Positions 35,613 to 47,213 of a stretch of 64,000 nt of DNA are shown piece after piece. Position 1 is the stretch's first letter, and every line of letters starts with the position of its first letter. The notes below the pieces were generated by a model. The model worked only from the letters and a program-made list of their open reading frames with translations, was not told where the DNA came from and ran no database searches. The translations under genes and the position numbers were made by a program. Source of the stretch: Alopecurus myosuroides (Eukaryota; Streptophyta; Magnoliopsida; Poales; Poaceae); assembly GCA_028641055.1 (NCBI GenBank), contig CM054061.1, positions 31,359,523-31,423,522 on the forward strand, given 5' to 3'.

Positions 35613-38600
35613 TCACTCGGCATCCTGGGTTGCGGCACCCATCTTCTCCTTGCCCTTGCCATCACTCTTGGTAGCAGCAGCACCCGGATCAGCAGCAATG
35701 CCGGCTCGTGCAGGAGGAGGGACGACTGGTGTGGAGGTAGCAGGCGCAGAATCGGCTTCAGCCTTCTTCTTTGCGGCCTCCTCCCTCAACTTGGCAGCTT
35801 CCTCCTTCCATCGAGCCAGCATATCATACGGCTTTGGACGATCTGCCTAATCACCTTGTCATCAGCATCATATGCAGGGGTAATAGAGTTGATATCCAAA
35901 CCATCAGCGATCACACTGGCCGGGTGGCGAATTTCCTTCTGGATGGCCTTGAAATTCTTCGGTAAGAACTTGGACCCGTCTTGATTGAATTCGGGAAACC
36001 CGCCCATAAGCTTGGCCGGCTCGAGCTTAGGAAAATAAGCTTTAGCCAGCGCAAGCCCCCGGGTTACTCCAACCCGGCAAGACGAGCGTTTCCAATGCCA
36101 AATCCAATCGGGAATAGTGGAGCAGGCATCCAGCAGTTTATTCAGGTTACCTGGCCCAACACCCGGCAATCGCAGTTCGTCAAGGATCCATTTGATTCCG
36201 GCACAGAGCTGCCGGATAGTATTCTTGAGGGTCTTCAACTTGGCAATATCATCTTCATCCGGGATCACCTCATCCGGACCTGCAGAAAGTAAGAAAAGCA
36301 ATGAGTAAGGGAATCCGACTATCTATCAAAACGAGAATCCGGATTATAAGTATCAAAGTTACGAATCGTACCAGTCAATGCACGATATGTATCGACAATT
36401 TGAACAGAAATGTTCGTTAACTTGTCTTCTGCTGCATGAGGCCTCCTCCTATATTTCCTTGTGATCTTCCCGCTCCTCCTAGCCTCAGCTTCAGCCGCTT
36501 CACACAGAGCCACCTCCTTCTCAATGAGCTTGGTGGCCTTCGCCAATTTCTTCTCAGATTGAGCCACGTACGACTGAGTGGAGACACAAGGAAAGATTAG
36601 TCGGACATACTATGAAGTTCCAAGAAAATTATCAAGAAATTCACTCGGAACTTAGGGACTAGATAAGGATACAAGCAATGTCATTCGGATTTACCTCATG
36701 TTTTGCTATCAAAGCTTCCAGGATATTCTCTTCATCGGCCCTCAAGGTGTGAAGGGCACTAAGCATCTGGGAGAATGTCATGTCTTCGGGCCTGACGCCA
36801 GAAGAGCCGGCAGCTTGATCACTTGGCGGGTGAACTTTTCCCGAATTGGGAGTCGAGACCCGGACTGTCTGGGTATCCGGGTTTGGAGTGTTCATCCCTG
36901 TCTCCAGGATCTCAATCTCTTCATCCACAGGCTCTTCGGACGGATCTGGAGACCGGGTTTCCTGGTGAGCCGGGTCAACCACGGGGCCTTGCCCTTGATC
37001 GCCTTTGACATCGCCGCCAGTCGCAGCGTCTATATTATCAGTCGACCCCTCCGACTCCCGGTTATCCGTTTCCATGTCCTCCGGCTCACTAATTGTGACT
37101 TGGGCGCTAAGGGAAAAAGAGAGAAATAGTCAGCAACAGTGGATGGAAATTATCAAGTATATAAGAAAATCATATAGCGAAGATTTACCCGGCGTTTACA
37201 GCGTAATACGGTGGAAGCTCGCTGCTGGAAGCGGACGAAGCCGTTAAAGGGACCGATAGCGGAACCCGGAATTGCCCGGCCCGTGGATGGTTGGGAGATG
37301 GGTGACGCTGAGGGTATTTGGAGGATTGAGGCGGAGGAGTACCGGCCCGGTGGACTGGTGAGATGGAGATGCCCGGGTTGAGGGGATCATCACCCGGAGA
37401 ACTCCGAGTCACCCTGCGCTTGGCCGGAAGAGGATCCTTCAAGTATGATGAGTTTGATAATTGATGGTTAAGTTGGCGCATGTTATCAAAGGAGTAGGGT
37501 TTGGAGGACATGGAGGAGAAAGGAACCTTGGACACTGCCCCTCTGGCCTTCCTCTTGGCTCCGACTGCTATTTCTTGGTCGGACTCGGTGGCCTCCGGGT
37601 CCTCCTCGTCCTTCTCATTTTCGTCCTCCAGCCCTGTGAGCCGGGTATGTATCGATGGAAAAAGTTAGATGAGTGAGGAAAATGATGGAAGTAAAGCTGA
37701 CACAAGACCCGGATAAATACCTTCGTCGTTGTCAGCCGGCTCGTCTTCTTCTTCCGGGTCTCCGGAAGAAGGGGAGGTTTCGACACTCCAGAAAGCGTCA
37801 TCAGCCTGAGATAAAAACATGAAAGTGAGAATTAGTCGCTGTATCAAGTCAAAGTGTGGAAATAAGCTTACAAGTATCAGGTCTTACCGCTGGAGCCGGA
37901 TTTTCCCGGGTGAACGGCGGTAACCCGGCGATGTTTTTGATCACTTCCAACTTTTCCGTCAAGAAGCCCTTGATGGTTTTGTTGGTATCGCCAGCGGCAA
38001 AGCTCTTGGTGGAGTATCGGAGCGCGTCCGTGGTGTGCCCCGAGTACTCGCACATTAACTTTGTGCGGATGGAATTGGGTTGGATCCGGAAATCGACCCA
38101 AGTTTTCACTAAGTTGAGCCCAAGAAGACCTTGGGCCGAGAGGACGGCTATTCTAGCTAACAAAGGCTGGATTGCCTCCCTGTCCGAGTCAGGGGCGAAG
38201 GCATTGAAAGTCTCGGAGATATCGAGGAGCCCCTCTGAGTAACCCGGCAGTTTCTTCTCGCCGGGTGGGGAGGTGTCTCGGCAGTAGAAATAAGAGAGTT
38301 GCCAGTGTTTGACATGAGAATTAAGAGTGAGAGTTGGCATGGGAGAGTTCTTGCGGCGCTGGATAGAGACCCCGCCGCAAGCAAGAACTGCACCGTCACC
38401 ACTTTCGCGGCACGGTTTGCATTGGAGAAGTTCGATAAAGAGAGCCAAACTTGGCGGAGTGCACAAGTATGACTCGGAAAGAACGATGAAGTGGGTAATA
38501 TTCAACATAGAGTTAGGCCCTATGTCGAATACCCGGAGGCCATAATGGCTCAGGACTTCACGAAAGAAAGGATGACCCGGAGGACGGAATCCCCGGGTCA

Positions 38601-39047
38601 CCTGTTCGACGAAGCAAATTACCTCGTCGTCAGCAGGCGTGGGCCGGGTCTCATCACCCGGCACCCTCCAATGGATGTCTTTCTGAGAGGGGAGAACCCC
38701 CAACTCGGCCAGCCCTTCTAGCTTGGCCTTTGTGACAGTGGATCGCGCCCAGTTGGCGGATATGGATTGGGTGGTCTTCGTCTGGGCCGGCTGTTTCCCT
38801 TGCTTCTTGGGAGCCATGGGATCAACCTGCAAAGCACAAGACAAAAAGTTATAAGAAGTAAGACTCGGAAATCGTGAGTTATCCGAGTATTTGCAGGCAT
38901 CGCTGATAAGATATGGAAACTAAGAGTTATCCGGGTATCATTCCACGGAGCAAAGACTACAAGTTATCCGGGTATCAAGTATCATTATAGAGACTGTTGG
39001 GTACTTACGTATTGAAAAGTGTTTGAGGAAGACGGATGATTGCCCAT
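35613..39047 (-). pseudogene. Antisense Transposase_28-like gene of inner Tat element
   Basis: GT-AG exons on the minus strand are 39047-39009, 38826-37888, 37805-37721, 37633-37189, 37106-36695, 36573-36372 and 36279-35613, about 2.8 kb of coding sequence for roughly 930 residues. Exon 2 is open over all 939 nt and carries the Transposase_28-like domain. Exon 6 (36573-36372) encodes a charged helix (SEKKLAKATKLIEKEVALCE), likely coiled coil. Exon 3 (85 nt) and exon 6 (202 nt) have exactly the lengths of their outer-copy counterparts, which supports the gene model. A frameshift lies in exon 7 near 35820-35850. The role in the element is unknown. Confidence 0.72.
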
Positions 39048-39615
39048 GTATCTACTGCAAACAAAAGAACCGGAAGAAGAGGATTTTCCGGGTGTCAATG
39101 ACAGGCGCGGAAATTTTGGACGAAATGGATCTAGATTGGAAAATTTGTGGACGATTCTATGGAGAAATTGATGATTAATGATGATAGGGGAGTGGTGTGT
39201 GATCATCTATCAAGCTATTAGAGGAGCTAGCAAGCATCTAAGCGACCTAATCCGGCGCGGCGAGAAAAAATGACCCGCGGATTGACCTAGATCCAATCTG
39301 GAGTAAATCGAGAAATTGCGGAGATAGATCAATGGGAATAAGAGGCTTACTGGAGCGGATTGAAGTAAAGCTCGCCAGCGGCAAATAACACAGTCTTGGT
39401 GCCCCTTTGCGACTCCCGGCGGGCAGGTCGAGGGCGCGACGGCGGATCTTGGCGGCGACGCGGGACGAATCGTGGCGGAGCGTAGCTGGCGGCGGATTGG
39501 CTCCGGTGACACGCGCGAGGTCTCCGTGACGGTGCTCTGCGAGCTTGAGCGCGGAAGTGAAGAGAGGGAGGAAGAAGGAGAAATGGGCCGTTGGGGTTAG
39601 GTTGACCCCTAAGTA

Positions 39616-39628
39616 CCTATTTATAAGG
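39616..39628 (-). promoter_or_regulatory. TATA box of the antisense gene (inner copy)
   Basis: CCTTATAAATAGG on the minus strand lies about 570 bp upstream of the conserved ATG at 39047. It matches position and surroundings of the box at 23934-23943. A pyrimidine-rich stretch follows, then a GC-rich leader that ends at a splice-donor-like site near 39350. Confidence 0.6.
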
Positions 39629-40013
39629 GTGCGGGAGGATAAACCTAGGCCAACGGGCGAGAGCCGGAAATTGCGGATAAAACATATCTGCCCAGATTTT
39701 CAGAGATATGCGTTAAGTGCTAGACGGGATATCCGGAACAGATATGAGCCAAATCTTTTCCATGATTATTGGATCGGTTAAGCAAGTGAAGTGAGCCGGA
39801 TCTTTGGCATCGTTATCAGGGTACTGACCCGGAGAGATAAGCAATGGACTTGGAGAAAGCCGGGTTACTATATGGCCACCATGGAGTTAGGCCTAGCTGT
39901 TTATCAAAGCAATCTAACCCGGCCTCCATGAACTTGTAAGTTTGATATTTTTGCAGGGAATAGCGTGCGCTTCAAAGAGAATCTCGTGAAGCCCAAGCTA
40001 TTCTGGGGACTAC

Positions 40014-40487
40014 TAATGGAGGGATGATAACCCGGTAGGCCAATGCCAAGGAGTAACTCGGCCCAAAGGACGCTGCGCAAGACCCGACTAAGGATAAAGG
40101 AGCTTCTAGAAGGCCCAAGTTCGTAGGCCTGGTAACCCGGATTGTGAGTTCCGATAAGGAAGTTTAGGGTTTGTAAGCAGTGTCCGGGTATGATTCAGAG
40201 TACGCCTTGGAGAGCAGGCCAGGGGGTCCGGGTGCTTTATAAGCCGGCCCCTAGGTTAGGTTTAGAGATCCAAGAGTTCGAGCAATATCGCTAGGTATCG
40301 AGTATCCAGTGTAACACGAGAGTTGAGATTAATATATCGAGATCGGAGACTCGGCGACTTGCTTGCCGGCTACCAGATCGCATATCATCATGTTTTCCTC
40401 TGAGCTAAACCCTCTCCCAAACACCAGAGTCGATTTGCCCCAATGTAAGTTACCCCCGGTAACGTCTGCCGTGATTATCCCACGACA
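40014..40487 (+). repeat. 3' LTR of inner Tat element
   Basis: This 474-bp LTR starts TAATGGAGGG, with the second base G changed to A compared with the 5' LTR, and ends CCCACGACA. It is preceded by the purine-rich CTGGGGACTAC. CTTGC follows at 40488-40492. Confidence 0.88.
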
Positions 40488-41165
40488 CTTGCGGCCCCAG
40501 AAGAAGATGATGTTAAAAAAGCTAAAACTTTAAAGACTGTGCTCCGAACCTTCTTCGCCGGTACCAAGTGGATATTGGAGGTCGTACAATGGCCGACTGA
40601 GGCATATCCGGGTGAAGAAAACCTCATCCAAGCGTGCTCGACTGTGCCTGCGTGGATCGAGCTCTGGAAACGCTCGGCATGCCGGGTTGGTATGACCTGG
40701 GCCTTTATGCTGGCTAAGGCTTACTTTCCTAAGCTTGAGCCGGCAAAGGTAACAGCCGGGTTCCCAGAGTTCAAAGCGGATGGCTCCAGGTTTGGGCCCA
40801 AGGATTTCAAGGCCGTACAATCCGCGGTACGTCACTCGGCAACCACATTGGCCGATAGTATGGACCTGAGCTCGTTTATGTCTCCGTATGACGCTGAAGG
40901 CAAAGTTGTGAAGGAGGAAGCACCCCTGCACTTCGATATTTTGAAGAAATGGAATGCTGACTCGGCCAGGAAGAGGGAAGAGACCGCAAAGAGGGAGGCC
41001 GAGTTAGGATCAGAGCCAACCACCTCTACGCCTGCTGTCCGTCCGCCTGTCCGTCCTGATGCTGAGAATCCTGGTGATGACGCTGGGAAAGCTGAGGAGC
41101 GAGCCCAGGACCAAGACCCGAAGGGCGAGGGCAAAGATGTGGATCCGACTCAGGAGGCCGAGTAA

Positions 41166-42284
41166 ACAGATGCCATTATGATACCTTGGTCGTTCGATGC
41201 TTTTTGTTGGAACAAATATTCTTTTGACGGTGCGCCTGTGCACCTTTGATACTGCATCATGTAAATACGTTTTGAAACTTTTAATAGCTTTTCGCGGCCC
41301 TTCCGGCCTTTGGATGATCTTGATACTTGTCTGCCTTTTAAGCCCATTTGTCCTTGATATCCGACTTTCTTTATGGTTCTTTTTGTGAGACTCGGTTTCC
41401 GAGTATCGTGGGTTTTGACAAGTGGACTTTTCTCTAAGTCCCCAAGTCCCTAAGACTCGGATGTTTGGGTTTTTGAGCTTAGTAACTAAGCAACTTGTTT
41501 CTTTTTCAAAATCCCCAGTCCCCAAGACCCGAAATTCCGAGTCTGGGATGTGTGGTCTTTCAAAGAGAACAAGTTGTTTTCTGCCAAGCCAAAAACCAGA
41601 GCCATTTCACATAGGTATTGAAGTTATGCTTGATAAACGTTGAGTTTCCGGCTATCAGCCCTGTACTCTGCATAACTTGTGGTTTAGATGACCCTTTTGA
41701 CTATCTTGTACTGTAAGCCGGCTTTCGCGTGGATATCATGTTGTTACATCTATACGAAAACAGGGTCAGGCAAGTCCCATTGGGCTTCCTGGCTGATTGT
41801 AATCGTAAGCGAGCAAATCATGCCACTTTAGTACGAGTCACATCGAGCTTAAGTAAGAAAATTCAAGAAAATTTGGCTCCTTTGTCCGGTTATAAGATTG
41901 TTGCCGTACTCGTTTGCGAGTAATCGGCCCTTATAACTCATAGGCATCAAGGCCGGGTCTTTGAGTTTGTAACTGTGCTATTCAAGCAATCAGCCCCCAA
42001 GACCTAGATATATGCAACATACTAAGGAAACTAATGTACTAAGAACGATAAATAATGCTTACCTGGACGAAACGCAAAGCACATAACATAAGAATAAAAC
42101 TTGATAGGACATGTGAAGAAGATATACTGCTTAACCATCTCTTTGTTGATATGAGAAAGTTAGGTCAGCAGGCCGCCTCATTAAAAACCCTCCAGTCCCC
42201 TTAGGTACCCTGGATAGGAAAAGAGTGCGTCTGAAACCTGCTGCCTGTTACATCGTGCAATTCCACTTGCGAATGTAGTTTATA
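41166..42284. other. Region between convergent pol and antisense gene, outer element
   Basis: This corresponds to 34540-35612 of the inner element, in the opposite direction. No protein is supported. It contains the 3' untranslated parts of the antisense gene (left) and of pol (right). The 64-residue frame at 41729-41923 is conserved with 34846-35040 of the inner copy, but I see no codon-level sign that it is translated. Confidence 0.55.
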
Positions 42285-45200
42285 CTAGGTATAGTAGGGA
42301 CGCAGCTGTGCCACGTTCCATGGTCTGTCTCTCTCTTGCATAGATGAAGTGGTATGAGCGGTGTCGTTAACCGTAGCCGACTCTTCCCTTGCATCTATCA
42401 AGTAATATGATCCATTGTGCACATTCCGGCTTATGATAAACGGTCCTTCCCATGGTGGTGATAATTTGTGTTTTCCTTCGTTTGACTGTACCAGGCGCAG
42501 AACCAGGTCTCCTTCCTGGAAGACCCGGGTTTTCACGCGCCGGCTATGATATCTCCGTAAATCTTGCTGATATATAGCTGTTCTTTCCAGGGCTTGTTCC
42601 CTTTGTTCTTCTAACATATCCACGGCGTCCTGCCGGGTCTTTTCATTCTCTACTTCGACGTAAGCTGATACTCGAGGTGAATCATGAATAATATCACTCG
42701 GCAACACCGCCTCCGCACCATAAACCATGAAGAACGGTGTCATCTGAGTAGATCTGTTAGGTGTAGTGTTGATACCCCAAACCACTGAAGGTAATTCTTT
42801 CACCCATGTACCAGCAGCTCTGATACACAGAACTCGCAGTCGTGGCTTTAAACCACGAAGCAACTCTTGATTTGCCATCTCCACTTGTCCATTGGCCTGT
42901 GGATGGGCCACTGATGCTATGTCAAGCCGGATTCCATTGTTGCCACAAAACTTCTCCATCTCACCAAGGGACATGTTGGTTCCATTGTCGGTAATTATGC
43001 TGTGGGGGTACCCGAACCGATAGATAATTCTTTTCAGGAACTTGACTGGCATAACCTCAACCCACTTGGTAAACTTATCAACAGCCACCAAGAGATGTGT
43101 CTTTTTGCAAGGTGACATGTGAAAGGGGCCAACCATGTCCATACCCCAAACAGCGAACGGCCAAGTTAACGGAATAGTCCGTAATTCCATAGCCGGCACG
43201 TGGGTTTGGCGAGCGTACCTTTGACATCCGTCACACCTTGCCACCAAGCGCTCCGCATCTGCTAGGGCCGTGAGCCAGAAGAATCCATGTCGATAAGCTT
43301 TGGCCACAAGGGATCTTGTGGATGCATGATGCCCACAATCACCTTCATGGATTTCCTTGAGAATCTGTCGGCCTTCTTCTGGTGCTACACAGCGCAAAAA
43401 TACTCCTGCTGCACTTCTCTTGTATAACTCCCCATTGATGATAGAATATCCCTTTGCTCGCCTCAAAATTTGTCTTGCTAATACCTCCTGCTGTGGTAAC
43501 TCGCCCCGTGATAGGTAGGCCAGGAACGGCTCTGTCCACTCGGGAACAGCGCGCACTGTGGCCACGAGCTCCAAATCCGGGTCTTGATTTGCCAGTTCTT
43601 CTTCAGACTCGGTTTTAACTGATGGTCGCCATATTTCATCTAGGAAAACATTGGGTGGAACCGGCTCTCTGCGTGAGCCGAGTCTGGCGAGTGCATCTGC
43701 TGCCTCGTTTTTTCTTCTGTCTATGTGCTCCACCTCATACCCGGAGAAACATCCGGCAACCCTATCAACCTCTCTGCGGTATGCTGCCATAGTTGCATCT
43801 TTTCTATCCCAAATTCCTGAGACCTGCTGTACCACAAGGTCCGAATCTCCAAAGCATCGTATCCTCTTAATATTCATCTCCTTGGCTACCTTTAAGCCAT
43901 GCAATAAGGCCTCATACTCGGCCACGTTGTTGGAACAATCAAAGTGAATCTGTAGCACGTAACTCAACTTGTCTCCTTTGGGTGAAGTTAGCACCACTCC
44001 AGCTCCTGACCCCTCGTATTGCTTGGAACCATCAAAGTGCATGATCCAAGACTCGAAGTTTGGAGCCATGGTGGGCATGCCTGTGTGCGTCCAATCATTG
44101 ACGAAATCAACTAGAGCCTGAGATTTGACTGCAGACCTGGGCTCGTAGTTGATGTGATAATCCCCCATCTCTATCGCCCACTTGACTATCCTTCCTGTTG
44201 CATCCGAGTTTCTGATGATATCAGACATTGGTATCGAACTAACCACTGTTATGGGGTGTTCCTGGAAATATGGCTTCAGTTTCCGGCTGGCCATGAAGAC
44301 CCCAAAAACTAGCTTTTGCCAATGTGGATAGCGCTGCTTTGCTTCTGATAATACCTCACTGACGTAATAAACCGGTCTCTGGACCGGGTGATCTTTTCCA
44401 TCCTCTTTGCGCCCACAACAACTACTGCGCTAACGGCTCAGGGGCCAGCTGCTACGTATAGCAACATAGGCTCTTTAGGATCCGGGGCCGCTAGAACTGG
44501 TGCCTCAGATAACTGCTTCTTGAGTGCCTCGAACGCCTTATCCGCCTCTTGATCCCAAACGAATTTGTCGGATTTCTTCAAGAGCCGGTACAAGGGTATT
44601 GCCTTTTCTCCGAGTCTGGATATGAACCGGCTCAAGGCTGCTACGCACCCTGTGAGCTTCTGTACGTGCTTCAAATTTTCCGGCTTTTTTAGACTCTGGA
44701 TAGCTTTGATTTTATCCGGGTTTGCCTCGATTCCTCTCTCGGAGACGATAAAGCCTAGTAACTTCCCAGCTGGAACTCCAAATACGCACTTTGTCGGGTT
44801 AAGTTTCATCTGGTACCTTCTGAGGTTCTTGAACGTTTCCTTTAGATCATCAATAAATGTCTCCGCCTTTCTAGTCTTGATTACCACATCATCTACATAA
44901 GTGTGGACATTGCGTCCAATTTGATCCTCGAAGCACTTCTGAATACACCGTTGATAGGTTGCGCCAGCGTTCTTCAATCCAAATGTCATGGTCTTGTAAC
45001 AAAAGGCCCCAAAAGGGGTTATGAATGATGTTTTCTCCCAATCCTCTTTCTTGAGCTTGATCTGATGATACCCGGAATATGCATCCAGGAAACATAATAA
45101 GTCGCTTCCAGCTACTGCGTCGATGATCTGATCTATCCTTGGTAGTGCAAACGGATCCTTTGGGCAATGCTTGTTGAGACTCGTATAATCAATGCACATC

Positions 45201-46635
45201 CTCCACTCATTAGTCTTTTTCATCACGAGAACCGGATTTGCTAACCAGTCCGGGTGAAATACTTCCATAATAAAGCCGGCTGTAAGTAGCCGTGCGATTT
45301 CTTCTCCTATAGCCTTTCTTCTTTCCTCGTTCATCTTCCTTAGGCCCTGCTTCACAGGCCTGGACTTGGGATCAACGTGCAGGCTGTGCTCTGCTAGCTC
45401 CGTGGGGATACCCGACATGTCGCTAGGCGTCCAAGCGAACACATCCTGATTGAACGAATGAACTCCACAAGCGCCTTTTCCTGTTCACTGTCCAGGTTAG
45501 ACCCTATAGCAAATTGCTTGGAGGGATCACCCTCGGTAAAAGCCACCATCTTCGTGTCTTGCGCTGCCTTGAATTTTTCTCTTTCATCTTCAGTATTCGG
45601 CCTTTTTAGCGCTGTTCTATCATCCGGCTTCACTTGAGACCGGTAATACTTGAGCTCCTCTTTCCTGCAAGCTTGTTCAGCCATTGCCGCATCTCCTTCA
45701 TCGCATTCAGCCGCTATATCCCGGCTTCCATGTATGGTGATGGTCTGCTTGGGACCCGGGATTTTTAGCTGCAGATACACATAACACGGCATGGCCATGA
45801 ACTTAGCATAAGCCGGCCTTCCGAATAGCGCGTGATAAGGGCTGCGCAACTTGACCACTTCAAGGGTGAGCCACTCAACCCGGAAGTTGTCCTTCGATTC
45901 TCCAAACGCTACCTCCAATGCGATTTTTCCCTCGGGGCACGCTGATTGACTCGGCACTATCCCGTGAAACACTGTTGAACTCTTCTGTAGCTGGGACTCC
46001 TTGAGACCCATGCGTAGAAAGGTTTACCAATATAGGATGTTGATACTACTTCCACCATCCATTAAGACCTTTTTTAACTCATAACCATTGACTTGTGGTG
46101 CGACCACCAATTCTAGGACTCCCGGATGTTCTATTCTTTCCGGGTGATCTCTCCTGCTCCATGTTACGTCTTGCTCTGACCATCTCAGATATCTTGGAAC
46201 GGCCGAGGAAACCGAGTTTACCGCTTGTTTCAGTATCTTCTTATCCTTGTTGGAAGTTCCTGTAGTATGCACATGATATTGACCCAATTGTTTGGGGTTA
46301 GCTTGAGGTTCCCTCGCGACCCGGCCACGCGAAATCCATACCGGCTCCTTCAGCTGTTTCCACTTCGTGATGGGCTCCTCTGTCGGATCCACCGTCTCAA
46401 CCGATTCTTCTCCATCTGATTGAGCGTAGGTGGCTTCCCCTGATACAGAATCAAATCTGAAATCGTCAGGGATTGAACTAGACGTACGTACCATGCCGAT
46501 GAAGACGTTGATCTGGCCGATTGTCACGACAGATCCGGACTCGAGTAGATCCGAGTCTGGTCCCCAGCCGGAATCGTCCACCATCTTCTCTCCTCTTGGG
46601 TCGGTGTAGATCTCGCCGATGACAAGGTTCTCCAT
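42285..46635 (-). pseudogene. gag-pol of outer Tat element, gag mostly deleted
   Basis: The ATG at 46635 corresponds to the inner gag ATG. After about 110 codons (to RGRVARE) the frame runs directly into the protease-proximal sequence (PQANPKQLGQYHV), so about 2.3 kb of gag is missing in frame. Protease DGGSS (about 46040-46060), RT with YVDD (44899-44888), RNase H, second RNase H (MHFDGS at about 44042) and integrase (HHCC about 43350-43215; TDNGTN about 42990) follow. Breaks are TAA at 46026-46024, a 1-nt deletion near 45450, TGA near 44436, a small deletion near 44410, and an 8-codon in-frame loss in integrase near 43050. The frame 44294-42285 is open through the C-terminus. Confidence 0.87.
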
Positions 46636-46679
46636 GTTCTTCCGAGCTTCTCCCATGATGTAAACACCCTTGGACGTAG

Positions 46680-46698
46680 GCCCCACGGTGGGCACCAA
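46680..46698 (-). promoter_or_regulatory. Primer-binding site of outer Tat element
   Basis: The minus strand reads TTGGTGCCCACCGTGGGGC one base after the 5' LTR. One base differs from the inner element's site. It fixes the outer element as minus strand. Confidence 0.75.
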
Positions 46699-46699
46699 C

Positions 46700-47175
46700 T
46701 GTCGTGGGATAATCACGGCAGACGTTACCGGGGGTAACTTATCTTGGGGCAAATCGACTCTGGTGTTTGGGAGAGGGTTTAGCTCAGAGGAAAACATGAT
46801 GATATGCGATCTGGTAGCCGGCAAGCAAGTCGCCGAGTCTCCGATCTCGATATATTAACTCAACTCTCGTATTACACTGGATACTCGATACCTAGCGATG
46901 TTGCTCGAACTCTTGGATCTCCCTAAACTAAACCTAGGGGCCGGCTTATATAATATCCGGACCCCCTGGTCTGCTCTCCAAGGCGCACTCTGAGTCCTAC
47001 CCGGACACTGCCTACAAAACCCTAAACTTCCTTACCGGAACCCACAATCCGGGTTACCAGGCCTACGAACTTGGGCCTTCTAGAAGCTCCTTTATCTTTA
47101 GCCGGGTCTGGCGCAGCGTCCTTTGGGCCGAGTTACTCCTTGGCGTTGGCCTACCGGGTTATCATCCCTCCGTCA
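46700..47175 (-). repeat. 5' LTR of outer Tat element
   Basis: This 476-bp LTR is the same length as 23073-23548, with about 7 substitutions. On the plus strand it runs from TGTCGTGGGATAATC to CCCTCCGTCA. AAGTT follows at 47176-47180. Confidence 0.9.
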
Positions 47176-47180
47176 AAGTT

Positions 47181-47213
47181 AGTTGTAGTTGGTTACGATA
47201 CGCTATCTGATCT
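47181..47213 (+). repeat. Tekay-family solo LTR, part 2 (33 bp)
   Basis: This short stretch (AGTTGTAGTTGGTTACGATA and on) is the part of the solo LTR between the Tat insertion and the Tekay insertion. It matches the reverse complement of about 47955-47975 in the Tekay LTR. Its last five bases, GATCT, are the left TSD of the Tekay element. Confidence 0.75.

Larger units (their letters stand above)
27297..40487 (+). mobile_element. Inner full-length Tat-lineage Ty3/gypsy element
   Basis: The element is 13191 bp, flanked by CTTGC (27292-27296 and 40488-40492), with 474-bp LTRs at 27297-27770 and 40014-40487. The order on the plus strand is LTR, primer-binding site, gag, protease, RT, RNase H, second RNase H, integrase, then a convergent antisense gene, polypurine tract and LTR. 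It is the same family as its host element and inserted in the host's antisense exon 7, in the opposite orientation. The LTRs differ at about 7 of 474 positions by eye. Several stops and frameshifts make it non-autonomous now. Confidence 0.92.
24501..41165 (+). pseudogene. Antisense Transposase_28-like gene of outer Tat element, split by inner element
   Basis: This gene lies opposite to gag-pol. Its GT-AG exons can be read as 24501-24539, 24724-25661, 25746-25830, 25915-26368, 26452-26845, 26985-27186 and 27284-27296 joined to 40493-41165. The exon 2 product resembles the plant Transposase_28 family (PF04195) found in gypsy-type elements: WARSTVTKAKLEELAELGVL, WRVPGDE, FREVLSHYGL, GPNSMLNITHF. 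The middle is acidic and proline-rich; the C-terminal part is lysine/glutamate-rich with coiled-coil character. The function is unknown. Breaks are a 1-nt deletion in exon 2 near 25280, frame problems in exon 4 near 26230, and the 13-kb insertion in exon 7. An alternative ATG at 24444 exists only in this copy. Confidence 0.7.
23073..47175 (-). mobile_element. Outer Tat-lineage Ty3/gypsy element, split by an inner Tat copy
   Basis: The borders are 476-bp LTRs at 23073-23548 and 46700-47175 and the duplicated pentamer AAGTT (23068-23072, 47176-47180). Removing the inner element (27297-40487) and one TSD copy leaves about 10.9 kb. The minus strand encodes a decayed gag-pol (46635 to 42285). The plus strand carries a convergent, intron-bearing antisense gene (24501-41165). 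Lineage follows from the second RNase H domain, the DGGS protease and the primer-binding site. The LTRs differ at about 7 sites by eye. Most of gag is deleted. Confidence 0.9.

Noticed and set aside
41729..41923. 64-residue frame conserved between both Tat copies
   Set aside because: It lies in the untranslated convergent region. The two copies are so similar that an open short frame is expected by chance.
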